Counted from the stretch's first letter, positions 29,566 through 38,788 are shown. The stretch: 62,542 bases of DNA from an uncultured Flavobacterium sp. (GCA_947626185.1 CANQRD010000003.1:1-62542); one strand, 5' to 3'. Notes: a model not told the origin generated them from the sequence alone. Program-made: numbers and translations.

Positions 29566-29623
29566 GCGCTTATTCACTGCATAAAACAAGCTTACAAAGT
29601 TTCTATTAACCCTTTTTCTTTTA

Positions 29624-29631
29624 TAAATTTG
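29624..29631 (+). promoter_or_regulatory. -7 element of the enoyl-CoA hydratase-family promoter
   Basis: TAAATTTG matches the consensus 16 bases before the ATG, implying a very short leader. Confidence 0.6.
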
Positions 29632-29647
29632 ACAAAAACTATCAACT

Positions 29648-30409
29648 ATGAGTACAACTACTTACATTAAGACCGAAATAAATCAAACTGTTGCAACATT
29701 AACCTTCTTTAACGAAGCAAGTAATTCTTTTCCAAGCTTTCTATTAAAAGAACTTACTGAAAAGATAAATGACTTAGAAAGCGAAAAAGAGGTAACCACA
29801 ATAATTTTAAAAAGTGATGGAAATAGTGCTTTTTGCGCAGGTGCTTCTTTTGATGAATTATTAACCATAGATGATGAAAAGACTGGAAAAGAATTTTTCT
29901 CAGGTTTTGCCAATGTAATAAATGCAATGCGCAAAAGTTCCAAAATTTTTATTGGTAGAATTCATGGAAAAACTGTTGGCGGAGGAGTTGGCTTGGCAGC
30001 CTCTTGCGATTATACATTTGCAACAGATAATGCCGCAATAAAACTTTCTGAATTAGCTATTGGTATTGGTCCATTTGTAATTGAACCAGCTGTAAGCAGA
30101 AAAATTGGAAAAACTGCTTTTACATCAATGTCCTTAGCCGCGCATGAATGGAAAACAGCTTCTTGGGCCTATAAAAATGGTTTATACGATGAGCTATTCG
30201 AATCTACAGAATCAATGGACAGAGAAGTAATAGAATTTGCAGAAAGAATTAGCCGCTATAATCCAGAAGCATTAATAGAAATGAAAAAAATATTTTGGGA
30301 AGGTACCAATCATTGGGATATTTTATTAACAGAAAGAGCTCAAATATCGGGTAGTTTAGTGTTATCAGATTTTACAAAAAAGGCACTTAGTACATTTAAA
30401 AACAAATAA
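29648..30409 (+). CDS. Enoyl-CoA hydratase/isomerase-family protein
   Basis: A 253-aa crotonase-fold enzyme. The two oxyanion-hole segments are present: SAFCAGASFDEL and GRIHGKTVGGGVGLAASCDY, which also places the CoA. One candidate acid/base Glu lies in LSELAIGIGP. The second Glu used by true hydratases is not obvious in the following helix (KTAFTSMSLAAHEW), so isomerase or another crotonase activity is possible. In this phylum such genes often serve branched-chain amino-acid or fatty-acid breakdown; here there is no pathway neighbour to confirm that. Monocistronic, with a promoter element close to the start. Confidence 0.87.
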   Translation: MSTTTYIKTEINQTVATLTFFNEASNSFPSFLLKELTEKINDLESEKEVTTIILKSDGNSAFCAGASFDELLTIDDEKTGKEFFSGFANVINAMRKSSKIFIGRIHGKTVGGGVGLAASCDYTFATDNAAIKLSELAIGIGPFVIEPAVSRKIGKTAFTSMSLAAHEWKTASWAYKNGLYDELFESTESMDREVIEFAERISRYNPEALIEMKKIFWEGTNHWDILLTERAQISGSLVLSDFTKKALSTFKNK

Positions 30410-30478
30410 TAACGCAATTATTTTAAAATATTTCTCTTGAAGACTTAACAAATAATTAGTACATTTAAAAAAAATGCT

Positions 30479-31276
30479 ATGAAAAATATTTTAAAATCAT
30501 TATTTTTTTGTTTTACAACATTGTGCCTATTATCAGCGACTAAAAGTAGTGCTCAAGACAAAAAAGAGAGAAATGCTCACTATACAGAAAATGCATTTAG
30601 TCACTTAAATATTTCTGCAGGTTTTTCAACATTAGGAACATCAATAGAACTGGCTACGCCTTTAGCCTCAAACTTAAAACTAAAAGCGGGTATCAATTTT
30701 TTTGATAAAACTACACACGATACTACCATTGATCTTGACGATCCTACAGGTACATTAAACAAGGCTTTTGGAGAAGATGTATCTTATAGAGCTTCTTTAA
30801 ATATAAAAACATTCCATACAAATGTATTTGTTGACTATTATCCATTTAAAAAAGGAATATTTCACATTACGGGAGGTATTTACATTGGAGAAACAAAAAT
30901 AAGTGCCAACGGACGTATCGTCAACAGGCAAGGAAATGATGCTCATTTACGACCAGGATATGACTGGCCACAGGTTGAATTTGATGGTAATATAATTGAC
31001 ATCAATGAAGGAAGAATTGATGCTGCCGTAAATTTTGGTAATACAGTAAAACCCTATTTAGGTATCGGATTAGGTAGAACAGTTTCAAAGAGACGTTTAG
31101 GTGTTCGTTTCGAAGCCGGAATGATGTTTGCAGGAAGTTTAAAGGTTACTCAAAACGGAAAAACGGTCTCGAAATCAGATTTACGAATGGATAACTTTGA
31201 AGATATAGACAAATATAAAAACTTATTAAAGTACTATCCTATGGTTAAATTACAATTGAACTATAGAATACTGTAA
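30479..31276 (+). CDS. Predicted outer-membrane beta-barrel protein, unknown function
   Basis: A 265-aa exported protein with a signal peptide ending SSAQ. The chain alternates polar and hydrophobic residues and contains barrel-like strands such as NLKLKAGINFF, TNVFVDYYPFKKG and GIFHITGGIYIGE, and it ends in a strand with terminal hydrophobic residues (YPMVKLQLNYRIL), typical of BAM-dependent outer-membrane proteins. No enzymatic motif is seen. It stands 69 bases after the crotonase-family gene; a near-consensus -7 element (TACATTTA) precedes it, and a long hairpin terminator follows. Confidence 0.75.
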   Translation: MKNILKSLFFCFTTLCLLSATKSSAQDKKERNAHYTENAFSHLNISAGFSTLGTSIELATPLASNLKLKAGINFFDKTTHDTTIDLDDPTGTLNKAFGEDVSYRASLNIKTFHTNVFVDYYPFKKGIFHITGGIYIGETKISANGRIVNRQGNDAHLRPGYDWPQVEFDGNIIDINEGRIDAAVNFGNTVKPYLGIGLGRTVSKRRLGVRFEAGMMFAGSLKVTQNGKTVSKSDLRMDNFEDIDKYKNLLKYYPMVKLQLNYRIL

Positions 31277-31297
31277 CCTTTTAAAAAATACTTACTA

Positions 31298-31331
31298 TAG
31301 AATCCTGATCTTTTATAAAGTCAGGATTCTA
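31298..31331 (+). terminator. Terminator of the outer-membrane protein gene
   Basis: TAGAATCCTGA (31298-31308) and TCAGGATTCTA (31321-31331) are perfect complements; the loop TCTTTTATAAAG has its own CTTT/AAAG pairing. A short T-run follows at 31334-31338. Confidence 0.8.
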
Positions 31332-31341
31332 CTATTTTTAG

Positions 31342-31349
31342 TACCTTTG
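31342..31349 (+). promoter_or_regulatory. -7 element of the queD-lpxH promoter
   Basis: TACCTTTG fits the consensus and ends 14 bases before the queD ATG, directly after the upstream terminator. Confidence 0.6.
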
Positions 31350-31363
31350 TAAAAATTTTGATT

Positions 31364-31816
31364 ATGTCTAAAATTAGAATCACCAAGCAATTTACTTTTG
31401 AAACAGGTCATGCTTTATACGGCTATGACGGCAAATGTCGCAATGTACACGGCCATAGTTACAAACTAAGTGTTACAGTTATTGGATCGCCAATTACTGA
31501 TCAAAACAATGTTAAGTTTGGAATGGTAATTGACTTTAGTGATTTAAAGAAAATAGTAAAAGAAGAAATTGTTGACATTTTTGATCATGCAACAGTTTTC
31601 AACAAAAATACACCACACGTAGAGCTAGCTGCAGAGTTAAAAGAAAGAGGTCATCATGTTATTTTGGTAGATTATCAGCCAACAAGTGAAAATATGACGA
31701 TTGATTTTGCTGCAAAAATTAAAAATAGATTACCCGAAAACTTGGCATTACATTCTTTGCGTTTACAAGAAACAGAATCTTCGTATGCGGAATGGTTTCA
31801 AGAAGACAATAAATAG
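31364..31816 (+). CDS. queD: 6-carboxytetrahydropterin synthase family protein
   Basis: The enzyme acts on dihydroneopterin triphosphate early in queuosine/7-deazaguanine synthesis (QueD) and is related to pyruvoyl tetrahydropterin synthase. From the ATG at 31364 (MSKIRITKQF) it is 150 aa; a TTG two codons upstream is a less likely start. Zinc ligands are His16, His29 and His31 (ETGHALYG and NVHGHSY), the catalytic Cys is Cys25 (GKCRNVHG), and DHATVFN and the terminal ETESSYAEW segment complete the active site. No other que gene is in the window. lpxH starts 10 bases after its stop. Confidence 0.9.
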   Translation: MSKIRITKQFTFETGHALYGYDGKCRNVHGHSYKLSVTVIGSPITDQNNVKFGMVIDFSDLKKIVKEEIVDIFDHATVFNKNTPHVELAAELKERGHHVILVDYQPTSENMTIDFAAKIKNRLPENLALHSLRLQETESSYAEWFQEDNK

Positions 31817-31825
31817 TTTTAAAGC

Positions 31826-32596
31826 GTGAACATACAAATCAACACCAACAAAACCGTCTATTTTACCTCAGACCATCATTTCGGAGCGCCTACACGAGAA
31901 ACAAGCATTGTACGTGAAAAACTTTTTATGGAATGGTTGGAAAAGACTGAGAAAGATATGGGGGCCTTATTTATTTTAGGCGATCTTTTCGATTTTTGGT
32001 TTGAATACAAAACAGTTGTTCCAAAAGGTTTTGTACGTATTTTGGGGAAACTTGGTCAGTTAAAAGATCGTGGAATCCCTATTTACTTTTTTGTTGGAAA
32101 TCACGATTTATGGATGAATGATTATTTTGAAACCGAACTAGGTATACCGGTATATCATGAGCCTAAAACTTTTATCATCAATGGAAAATCTTTTTTTATT
32201 GGCCATGGTGATGGATTAGGTCCTGGAGATTTAGGTTATAAACGCATGAAAAAAGTATTTACAAACAAGTTCTCTAAATGGTTATTTCGTTGGCTGCATC
32301 CTGACATCGGTGTGCGTTTAGCACAATATTTATCCGTAAAAAACAAATTAATATCTGGCGCTGATGACGTTAAATTTTTAGGAGAAGATAATGAGTGGCT
32401 GGTGCTTTATGCAAAAAGAAAACTAACAACTAATCATTATGATTATTTCATATTTGGTCATCGTCATTTACCTATGATTATTAATCTGAATAATTCTTCA
32501 AAATACATCAATTTAGGCGATTGGATTAATTATTTTACCTATGGAGAATTTAACAACGATTTTGAGTTAAAAGAATATAAAAAGCCAGTTGATTAA
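31826..32596 (+). CDS. lpxH: UDP-2,3-diacylglucosamine diphosphatase (LpxH-type)
   Basis: This metallophosphoesterase removes UMP from UDP-2,3-diacylglucosamine to form lipid X in lipid A synthesis, at the inner face of the membrane. The 256 aa show the calcineurin-like motifs in order: SDHHFG (Asp16, His18), LGDLFDFW, VGNHDLWM, GHGDGLGPGD and FGHRHLPM. The start is GTG at 31826; the next in-frame Met lies beyond the first metal motif, so GTG is required. It follows queD by 10 bases and is probably cotranscribed. The terminator overlaps its stop codon. Confidence 0.9.
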   Translation: MNIQINTNKTVYFTSDHHFGAPTRETSIVREKLFMEWLEKTEKDMGALFILGDLFDFWFEYKTVVPKGFVRILGKLGQLKDRGIPIYFFVGNHDLWMNDYFETELGIPVYHEPKTFIINGKSFFIGHGDGLGPGDLGYKRMKKVFTNKFSKWLFRWLHPDIGVRLAQYLSVKNKLISGADDVKFLGEDNEWLVLYAKRKLTTNHYDYFIFGHRHLPMIINLNNSSKYINLGDWINYFTYGEFNNDFELKEYKKPVD

Positions 32597-32605
32597 ACTG
32601 GCTTT
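32581..32605. terminator. Bidirectional terminator between lpxH and the HTTM gene
   Basis: AAAGCCAGTT (32581-32590) pairs with AACTGGCTTT (32596-32605) around GATTA. The lpxH stop lies inside the hairpin. Confidence 0.8.
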
Positions 32606-32612
32606 TCTATTT

Positions 32613-33932
32613 TTAAAAAGGTTTCTCTAATATCCATTGATGATGCAAAAAATAATCCCAAGACTCATTAGCTAAATCAACATTTTCATCAATAAATCTA
32701 CTATAATCTCTATCATTAATTGAAACCCAACTATCTGCATAAACTGCTACATCAATTCCTTGCTCAGCAAATTCTTTCTTAATGTATTGTGCCATTTGCC
32801 AAATCATATCAGGAGTGGTTAAGCGATATTTTTGTTTATATGTAAGTTTACTATCTAAATCATAATCAATTTCCTTGTTTATACTTTTATCCACTACTCT
32901 ATAATGAACATAGCCGTTTCTTGATCGTAGCATCATTCTCCAACTCAATCGATGTGCTTCATCTGTCCAAAGTACATCTTCTTTAATTATATAATGTCTT
33001 AATGGCAATAAAAATTGAACAACCATAAATACTAGAAGAAAACTAGCGGAAAAACGATTAAATAAAGGTAAGTTATTCACTAGAGAAGGATCTAGTACTG
33101 GCTTTTTTTTCAAAAATAGCCTTCGAATTTGATCTGGAGGATAGAAAAACAAAGCAAAAGTAAGCGCAAAATAGGGGAAAATTCCAATTTGCAAAGTAAT
33201 AGAATTGAATAAATGAAATATTAAAGAAGCTACTAATGCCCATGTTCTCGTTTTTTTCCAAAGCAATGCAGGAACAATTAAAGCATCATATAATATTCCC
33301 AAATACGCTATTGACAAATAAAAAGAAGGACGAGCAAATACTGCTTTAATATTTTCAGGTAAATCAACATTTTCATACATTAATCTGGTAAAAGTACCGT
33401 CTAGCCAATCTGGATAAAATTTTGCCAATGTACCAAAGCCATATACTAAAGCAATTTGATAAATAAATATCCAACTCACGTATTTAGGCATAGCGAACTC
33501 CTCTTTTACTCGTTTAGCTTTCACATCTAAAGACGCGTAGGAGGCTGCTGGCAAAAAGCACATATAAAAAGCTATAACTAATAGTAAGTAATAATGATTA
33601 TTATAAGATGTTTTTTGTAAAAAATAAGCACCTGCCCATAAAATTGTAAGCAACCAAATAGACCATTTGTAACGATAACCAACCATCACTGCCAATGATG
33701 CTAAGCCCATTAAAAAAAAGTAAACATACATTTGCGGACCAACAAGTATTTGCAAAAAATCCATATGTATGTGCGAAAAAGTAAGATGAACATCTACCAA
33801 ATTCTCTCTTACCCAACCAGTAGCAATTGCTCCAAATGATTCGCAAGCAAATAGCAATCCAAAACAGATCCTAAATATAATTAACGGTGAATTATCTATC
33901 GGCTGATGGGCAATCTTCCACATATTTATCAA
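32613..33932 (-). CDS. HTTM-domain (vitamin K-dependent carboxylase-like) membrane protein
   Basis: The 439-aa protein has at least seven hydrophobic helices in the first ~310 residues and a polar C-terminal region of about 120 residues. The start IAHQPIDNSPLIIFRICFGLL is the typical beginning of the HTTM family, which includes vertebrate gamma-glutamyl carboxylase; bacterial members have no settled substrate. The reading frame begins inside ribF: the start at 33932 (or the next ATG at 33923) overlaps the ribF stop by 41 (or 32) bases. The conserved N-terminus requires one of these starts, so the overlap is real and suggests translational coupling. Confidence 0.85.
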   Translation of the reverse strand: MINMWKIAHQPIDNSPLIIFRICFGLLFACESFGAIATGWVRENLVDVHLTFSHIHMDFLQILVGPQMYVYFFLMGLASLAVMVGYRYKWSIWLLTILWAGAYFLQKTSYNNHYYLLLVIAFYMCFLPAASYASLDVKAKRVKEEFAMPKYVSWIFIYQIALVYGFGTLAKFYPDWLDGTFTRLMYENVDLPENIKAVFARPSFYLSIAYLGILYDALIVPALLWKKTRTWALVASLIFHLFNSITLQIGIFPYFALTFALFFYPPDQIRRLFLKKKPVLDPSLVNNLPLFNRFSASFLLVFMVVQFLLPLRHYIIKEDVLWTDEAHRLSWRMMLRSRNGYVHYRVVDKSINKEIDYDLDSKLTYKQKYRLTTPDMIWQMAQYIKKEFAEQGIDVAVYADSWVSINDRDYSRFIDENVDLANESWDYFLHHQWILEKPF

Positions 33933-34848
33933 AATATTGTCTCGTTATTTGCTCATCTTCTTTTAAGCGAGCAACTAAGGCTTCAAGAGAAGAGAACTTT
34001 TCTTCCTCTCGAATAAATTCCAATATACGAACTTTTAGTGTTTGTCCATACAAGTTACCTGACCAATCCAAGAAATTCACTTCTATTGAATAAGGGTGGT
34101 TTTCAAAAGTTGGATTTATTCCAATACTCATCATTCCTTTTACATTTTTTCCTTCAATGGTAGATTCTACAATATAAACTCCGTTTTTTGGAATTAATTT
34201 ATAGTTTTCATCAACTTTAATATTAGCGGTTGGATAGCCTAAAGTGCGTCCTAACTCTTTTCCGTGAACTACTTCTCCACTAAATGAATACGGATAACCT
34301 AAAAACTCATTAGCCAAGCTAATATTAGCTTCTTCTAGTGCTTTTCTTACTTTAGTTGAACTAATAGATACATCATGAATTTCTTGAGCAGAGATTTCTT
34401 CTACTTCAAATCCATATTTTTTTCCAAAAATACGCAAGTCATTAATATCTGCTGTCCTGTTTTTTCCAAAACGATGATCGTAACCAATAATGATTTTCGA
34501 AATATTAAACTTGTCTACTAAAACTGTTTTAACAAACTCCTCGGCAGATAAATTAGAAAATTCGATATCAAATTTTTGAACGATGAAATTATCCAATCCA
34601 AGATCTTTTAGCAACTCGTATTTTTCATCCAAGGTGCTTAATAAAAAAATACCATGATCTTGTTTCAACACCATTCTAGGATGAGGAAAAAAAGTAAGTA
34701 ATAAACTTTCTGCATTGCTTTCACTTGCAGATCTAACAAGTTTTTTTATAATTTCTCGATGTCCTAAATGTACTCCATCAAAAGTCCCTAATGTAGCAAC
34801 AACTCTTTTATTACAAGTAAAATCTGTTATAGAAGAAAATCTTTTCAC
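33892..34848 (-). CDS. ribF: Bifunctional riboflavin kinase/FAD synthetase
   Basis: RibF phosphorylates riboflavin to FMN and adenylates FMN to FAD. The 318 aa contain the N-terminal FAD synthetase nucleotidyl-transferase motif LGTFDGVHLGHREII and the C-terminal flavokinase signature GKELGRTLGYPTANI. A GTG at 34848 starts the frame (MKRFSSITDF); no better ATG precedes the first motif. FAD is the cofactor of SdhA in this window, although that link is general to the cell. It overlaps the downstream HTTM gene by about 41 bases. Confidence 0.94.
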   Translation of the reverse strand: MKRFSSITDFTCNKRVVATLGTFDGVHLGHREIIKKLVRSASESNAESLLLTFFPHPRMVLKQDHGIFLLSTLDEKYELLKDLGLDNFIVQKFDIEFSNLSAEEFVKTVLVDKFNISKIIIGYDHRFGKNRTADINDLRIFGKKYGFEVEEISAQEIHDVSISSTKVRKALEEANISLANEFLGYPYSFSGEVVHGKELGRTLGYPTANIKVDENYKLIPKNGVYIVESTIEGKNVKGMMSIGINPTFENHPYSIEVNFLDWSGNLYGQTLKVRILEFIREEEKFSSLEALVARLKEDEQITRQYFDKYVEDCPSADR

Positions 34849-34993
34849 AATATTATAACCTTAGTGTATTATGTGCATTTTAATTAGTTTTGTCTTTAAA
34901 AAAGGACCTAATTACCTCGTGTAAAAATAATTCATTTTTTACAATTTTGAGAAATATATAATCAATATTAAATTTTAATTAAATAACTACAAC

Positions 34994-35806
34994 ATGTTTA
35001 AAAAAATCCGATTTCAACTTACACTTCTTCTCATTTTATTAGCTAGTAACCTATTTGCACAAGTAAAGGTAATGACTTGGAATTTAAAAAATGTAGGTAG
35101 TAGTAAAAAAGAGGTTGAAATCAGTTACATTGCTAAAATTATTAAAGAAGCAGATATAGTTGCTATCCAAGAAGTAGTAACAAATCCGAGTGGTGCACAA
35201 ACCATTGCTAAAATAGCAGAGGAATTAAATAGAAAAAGTGGTGCAAAGTGGGATTATCGTATCAGTAATCCAACAAAAAGTTCGCCCTATCGATCAGAAA
35301 GATATGCATATATATGGAAAACAAGTAGTGTAAAACTTATTGGCCAACCACATTTAGAATTAAATTATGCTGAAGATATAGAAAGAGAGCCTTACATGGC
35401 CACTTTTCGTTATAACCAGAAAGATTTTACCATTGTTAACTTTCATGCATTACCCACCAAACATCAACCAGAAAAAGAAATTAAATACTTGAAGTTTTTA
35501 CCTGAAAAATACCCCAATCTAAATCTAGTTTTTGTAGGTGATTTTAATTTATCAGAATCACATTCGGTATTTAATCCATTAAAAAAATTAAATTATCAAC
35601 CAATGTTTACTAAACAAAAGACATCTTTAAAACAGAAATGTATTAATGGCGATTGTTTAGCTTCAGAGTACGACAACATCTTTTTACCAATAGATGTATT
35701 TACAAGTTGCTCTACCAAGGTTGTGCATTTTTACAGAGATTTTGATACTATACAAGAAGCTAATAAGTTATCTGATCATCTTCCATTAATAGTGGAGTTT
35801 GAATAA
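34994..35806 (+). CDS. Secreted endonuclease/exonuclease/phosphatase-family protein
   Basis: A 270-aa exported protein (signal peptide ending NLFAQ) with the DNase I-like EEP fold. Motifs in order: KVMTWNLKN, AIQEV (catalytic Glu), IVNFHALPTK, VGDFNLSE (Asp/Asn) and the terminal SDHLPLIVEF with the catalytic Asp-His pair. All active residues are present, so it should be a metal-dependent hydrolase. EEP proteins cut DNA, phospholipids or phosphate esters; an extracellular or periplasmic nuclease is the simplest reading. Transcribed alone, divergent from ribF and convergent with the TonB receptor gene. Confidence 0.87.
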   Translation: MFKKIRFQLTLLLILLASNLFAQVKVMTWNLKNVGSSKKEVEISYIAKIIKEADIVAIQEVVTNPSGAQTIAKIAEELNRKSGAKWDYRISNPTKSSPYRSERYAYIWKTSSVKLIGQPHLELNYAEDIEREPYMATFRYNQKDFTIVNFHALPTKHQPEKEIKYLKFLPEKYPNLNLVFVGDFNLSESHSVFNPLKKLNYQPMFTKQKTSLKQKCINGDCLASEYDNIFLPIDVFTSCSTKVVHFYRDFDTIQEANKLSDHLPLIVEFE

Positions 35807-35810
35807 CAAA

Positions 35811-35841
35811 AAAGGCTGATACAGTTGTATCAGCCTTTTTT
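35811..35841. terminator. Bidirectional terminator between EEP gene and TonB receptor
   Basis: GGCTGATAC (35814-35822) and GTATCAGCC (35827-35835) pair around AGTT, with an A-run on the left and T-run on the right. Confidence 0.88.
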
Positions 35842-35868
35842 ATAGTAGTATATCTTACTTCTTTTGAT

Positions 35869-38682
35869 TTAGAAGTTATATCTCATTGTAAAGTTCCAAG
35901 TTCTACCAGCTCCTAACATTACTTCGTTTCTTACATCTACACCTTTCCAAGTTTTACTTGTTTCAGTTGCTTCGATGTTAGTTCTAGCAGAAGAAATATA
36001 AGTTGTATCAAACACGTTGTTTACGTTTAAACGCATTGTTACAGAGTTAGATTTTGTTTTACCAACAGCCATTCTGTATGATAATCCAGCATCAAATAAA
36101 TTAAATGCAGGCAATTTCATTGAACCATCTTTACCTTTTTCAGTAGCATTTTCAACTACTAAAGATCCGTAGAAGTTATCATTATATCTGTAGTTAGCAT
36201 CAACTTTAAGACCTTTAACAATTTCATAGTTAGCTCCTAAGTTTGCTATTAACTGAGGCGCACCACCTACTTTAGCTCCATCAATATATAAAGTTCTTGT
36301 TCTGAATCCTGATGTAGGATCCCCAGGCGTATTGAAAATAGGCTCATTAGTATCTTCATTATAGAAAGTACCTGTAACGTTAGAAGCATATTTCCAATCT
36401 CCCCAAGAGAAAGATCCTGTGATATTTAATCTATCAATTGCATTATATACAAAATCCATTTCAACACCAGAGTGAATTTGCTCAACTCCTACTAAAGTAG
36501 CATAACCGTTTACTTGAAGTGGTTTTCCATTTGATCCCATTTCCGTACCATCAAATCTACCAGTAGCACGTGTTACTCTATCTTTCCAAGATGTTCTATA
36601 TACGTTAACATTTGCTCTTAATCTTTCGCTTCTGTATCCGTAACCTGCCTCTAAACCAAATACTTTTTCATTTGTAAGGTCTGGATTCAATCTGTTTGTA
36701 TTATTTAAATACACTCCATTATTCATGAATGGTTGGCGAGAGAAATAACCTGCATTTGCAAAAACATTATGGTGTTCGTTAATATTATAGTTTGCTCCCC
36801 CTTTAATACTTCCTCCTAAGATACTTTCCCACTTAGTTTTGTAATCTTCTGCTCCTTGTGCAGTTGAACGGTCGTAGTTAAAATAATCAACTCTTTGCAT
36901 CCATTGATTTGAGATAGCTCCTTGAACGAAAACAGATAAGTTATTTTTAGAATATTCAACTTGTCCAAATCCACCTAACCATTTTACGTTTCCGTCGTTA
37001 TGATATCCAATTTTTTGTCTATCATTCCAGTTTACCCAAGGATTCATAGAAGCTTTTGCAGCATAAACGTCAGACACAATATATTTTTGTCCTCCATTAT
37101 TTCTATTATTAACAACACTAAATCCATCAGCACCCATTAAATTATCTAATAATTGGTAGTGGTATCCTTTATAAACACGCCCGTCTAAACCAAAATCAAC
37201 TGTCCAGTTTTCATTTACTTTAGCATTCATGTTGATTACAGTTCCGTACCAGTCATGCGAGTTAATACTTGAGCGACGAGCCCATCCACCTTGACCATTA
37301 GTACCATAAGCAGTTTCAACATAATATTTTCCGTCTGCACTTGGAGTTCTTCCTGTATTTCCCCAACCTTCAACTACCTCTCCTCTATTCCAAGCAGCGA
37401 TATCATCAAAACGCATATGTCCTTGAGCATCTCTTACTTCAGTTCCAAAGTCTCTGTACCCGTTTGGTCCACCACCAATAACTCCAGTTCCTCCTCCTCT
37501 TCCCCAAGATGCGTAAACCACAGCTCCTAAAGTCCAAGTTTCGTTAATATTGAAATCATAGTTAAGTGAAGCTACAGGTTTGTGGTAATAGTTTGATCTA
37601 AAATTAAATCTTTCACCATTATAAAATCCTGTATCAGGGTTAAATCTTTTGTTCATATCACCATTATTCCATTTTTGAATATTAGCAATAGAAACAGAAG
37701 TTGATCTTTGATCGTGATCTTGCTTAGCGCCAGTAAAAGTGAATTGTAAATTATGTCTAGCATCTTTAGAACGGTAACCTAATCCTAAGAAATAATTTAC
37801 CCCTTCAAAACCAGTTCCTTCAACATATCCATCACCTCTAGTATAACCTAATAATACTGAAGCAGACAATCCATTTTCCAAAATCCCTGTGTTGTAAGAA
37901 GCTAATCCTTTGAAGTAGCTATTGTTTCCAACACCTGCAGAAATTGTTCCACCTTCTCTTGCGTCAGCAGTACGAGTTAATACGTTGATCGTACCACCTA
38001 CTGAAGAAATTGCAATTTTAGAAGAACCTAAACCACGTTGAACTTGCATAGCCGAAGTTACGTCAGCTAAACCAGCCCAGTTTGACCAATATACAGCTCC
38101 ACCTTCCATATCGTTAACAGGCATACCGTTAATCAATACAGCAACGTTTCTTTGGTCAAATCCACGAATGTTAATGTTTGAATCTCCGTATCCTCCACCT
38201 CCTTTAGAAGCGTAAACTGAAGGAGTTGTGTTTAAAATTTCAGGAAACTCTTGAGAACCAAGTTTTTCTTGAATTTCAGCAGCTTTAATTGTAGAAACAG
38301 CTACTGGAGTTTTACGATCTTTTGCAACGTCTGCTACTCCCATGATAACAATGTCATTCAACATGTTTTCGTCTGGGTTAAGAACAAGATTCTCCATACG
38401 AGCCTCATTATTGGACCCAACTGTAAAAGGGATTGTTCTTGTTTGATACCCAATAAAAGAAATAACAATCTCTCCTTTTGTACCTTTTACATCTAAGGTA
38501 AATTCTCCACTAGCGTCAGTAGACACGCCGTTTTGAGTTCCCTTTACTAATACGGTAGCTCCTGGTAAGCCAGTGTTAAACTCTCCGTCTATAACTGTAC
38601 CAGTTACTTTGTTTTGTGAAAATGCAGATACCGACGTAAATACGATTACGAATAACAGCATCCAGTTCTTCAATTTTTCCAT
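35869..38682 (-). CDS. TonB-dependent outer-membrane receptor
   Basis: A 937-aa receptor with a signal peptide (ending SAFSQ), a carboxypeptidase-regulatory-like domain (VTGTVIDGEFNTGLPGATVLV, about residues 25-110), a plug (NINIRGFDQRNVAVLINGMPV, about 165-190) and a long beta-barrel closing with RTWNFTMRYNF. It imports a large ligand with energy from TonB. No SusD partner follows, so it is not a SusCD glycan pair. The plug most resembles catecholate-siderophore or colicin-receptor types, but the ligand is not evident. Its promoter has a perfect -7 element at 38716-38723 and an 11-bp-arm palindrome at 38743-38770 next to the -33 position. Confidence 0.93.
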   Translation of the reverse strand: MEKLKNWMLLFVIVFTSVSAFSQNKVTGTVIDGEFNTGLPGATVLVKGTQNGVSTDASGEFTLDVKGTKGEIVISFIGYQTRTIPFTVGSNNEARMENLVLNPDENMLNDIVIMGVADVAKDRKTPVAVSTIKAAEIQEKLGSQEFPEILNTTPSVYASKGGGGYGDSNINIRGFDQRNVAVLINGMPVNDMEGGAVYWSNWAGLADVTSAMQVQRGLGSSKIAISSVGGTINVLTRTADAREGGTISAGVGNNSYFKGLASYNTGILENGLSASVLLGYTRGDGYVEGTGFEGVNYFLGLGYRSKDARHNLQFTFTGAKQDHDQRSTSVSIANIQKWNNGDMNKRFNPDTGFYNGERFNFRSNYYHKPVASLNYDFNINETWTLGAVVYASWGRGGGTGVIGGGPNGYRDFGTEVRDAQGHMRFDDIAAWNRGEVVEGWGNTGRTPSADGKYYVETAYGTNGQGGWARRSSINSHDWYGTVINMNAKVNENWTVDFGLDGRVYKGYHYQLLDNLMGADGFSVVNNRNNGGQKYIVSDVYAAKASMNPWVNWNDRQKIGYHNDGNVKWLGGFGQVEYSKNNLSVFVQGAISNQWMQRVDYFNYDRSTAQGAEDYKTKWESILGGSIKGGANYNINEHHNVFANAGYFSRQPFMNNGVYLNNTNRLNPDLTNEKVFGLEAGYGYRSERLRANVNVYRTSWKDRVTRATGRFDGTEMGSNGKPLQVNGYATLVGVEQIHSGVEMDFVYNAIDRLNITGSFSWGDWKYASNVTGTFYNEDTNEPIFNTPGDPTSGFRTRTLYIDGAKVGGAPQLIANLGANYEIVKGLKVDANYRYNDNFYGSLVVENATEKGKDGSMKLPAFNLFDAGLSYRMAVGKTKSNSVTMRLNVNNVFDTTYISSARTNIEATETSKTWKGVDVRNEVMLGAGRTWNFTMRYNF

Positions 38683-38715
38683 TTTGTAAGTGTAAGTGAT
38701 AAATTAATTTCACCG

Positions 38716-38723
38716 CAAATGTA
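38716..38723 (-). promoter_or_regulatory. -7 element of the TonB receptor promoter
   Basis: Minus-strand TACATTTG followed by CGG; the leader is about 28 bases. The -33 position (38743-38746) reads AACA and falls on the edge of the palindrome. Confidence 0.7.
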
Positions 38724-38742
38724 CAAAAAGATATATTGTTTA

Positions 38743-38770
38743 TGTTACTAAAACATTAATTTTAGTAACA
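38743..38770. promoter_or_regulatory. Palindrome at the TonB receptor promoter, candidate operator
   Basis: TGTTACTAAAA (38743-38753) and TTTTAGTAACA (38760-38770) are perfect 11-bp inverted repeats with 6 bases between. No T-run follows on either side, so a terminator is unlikely. It abuts the -33 position, a usual place for a repressor or activator site. Confidence 0.55.
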
Positions 38771-38788
38771 CTTAAATACTAACATATA

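Noticed and set aside
38743..38770. The palindrome as a Fur box or as the pgi terminator.
   Set aside because: It does not match GATAATGATAATCATTATC-like half-sites, and no T-run follows on the minus strand.
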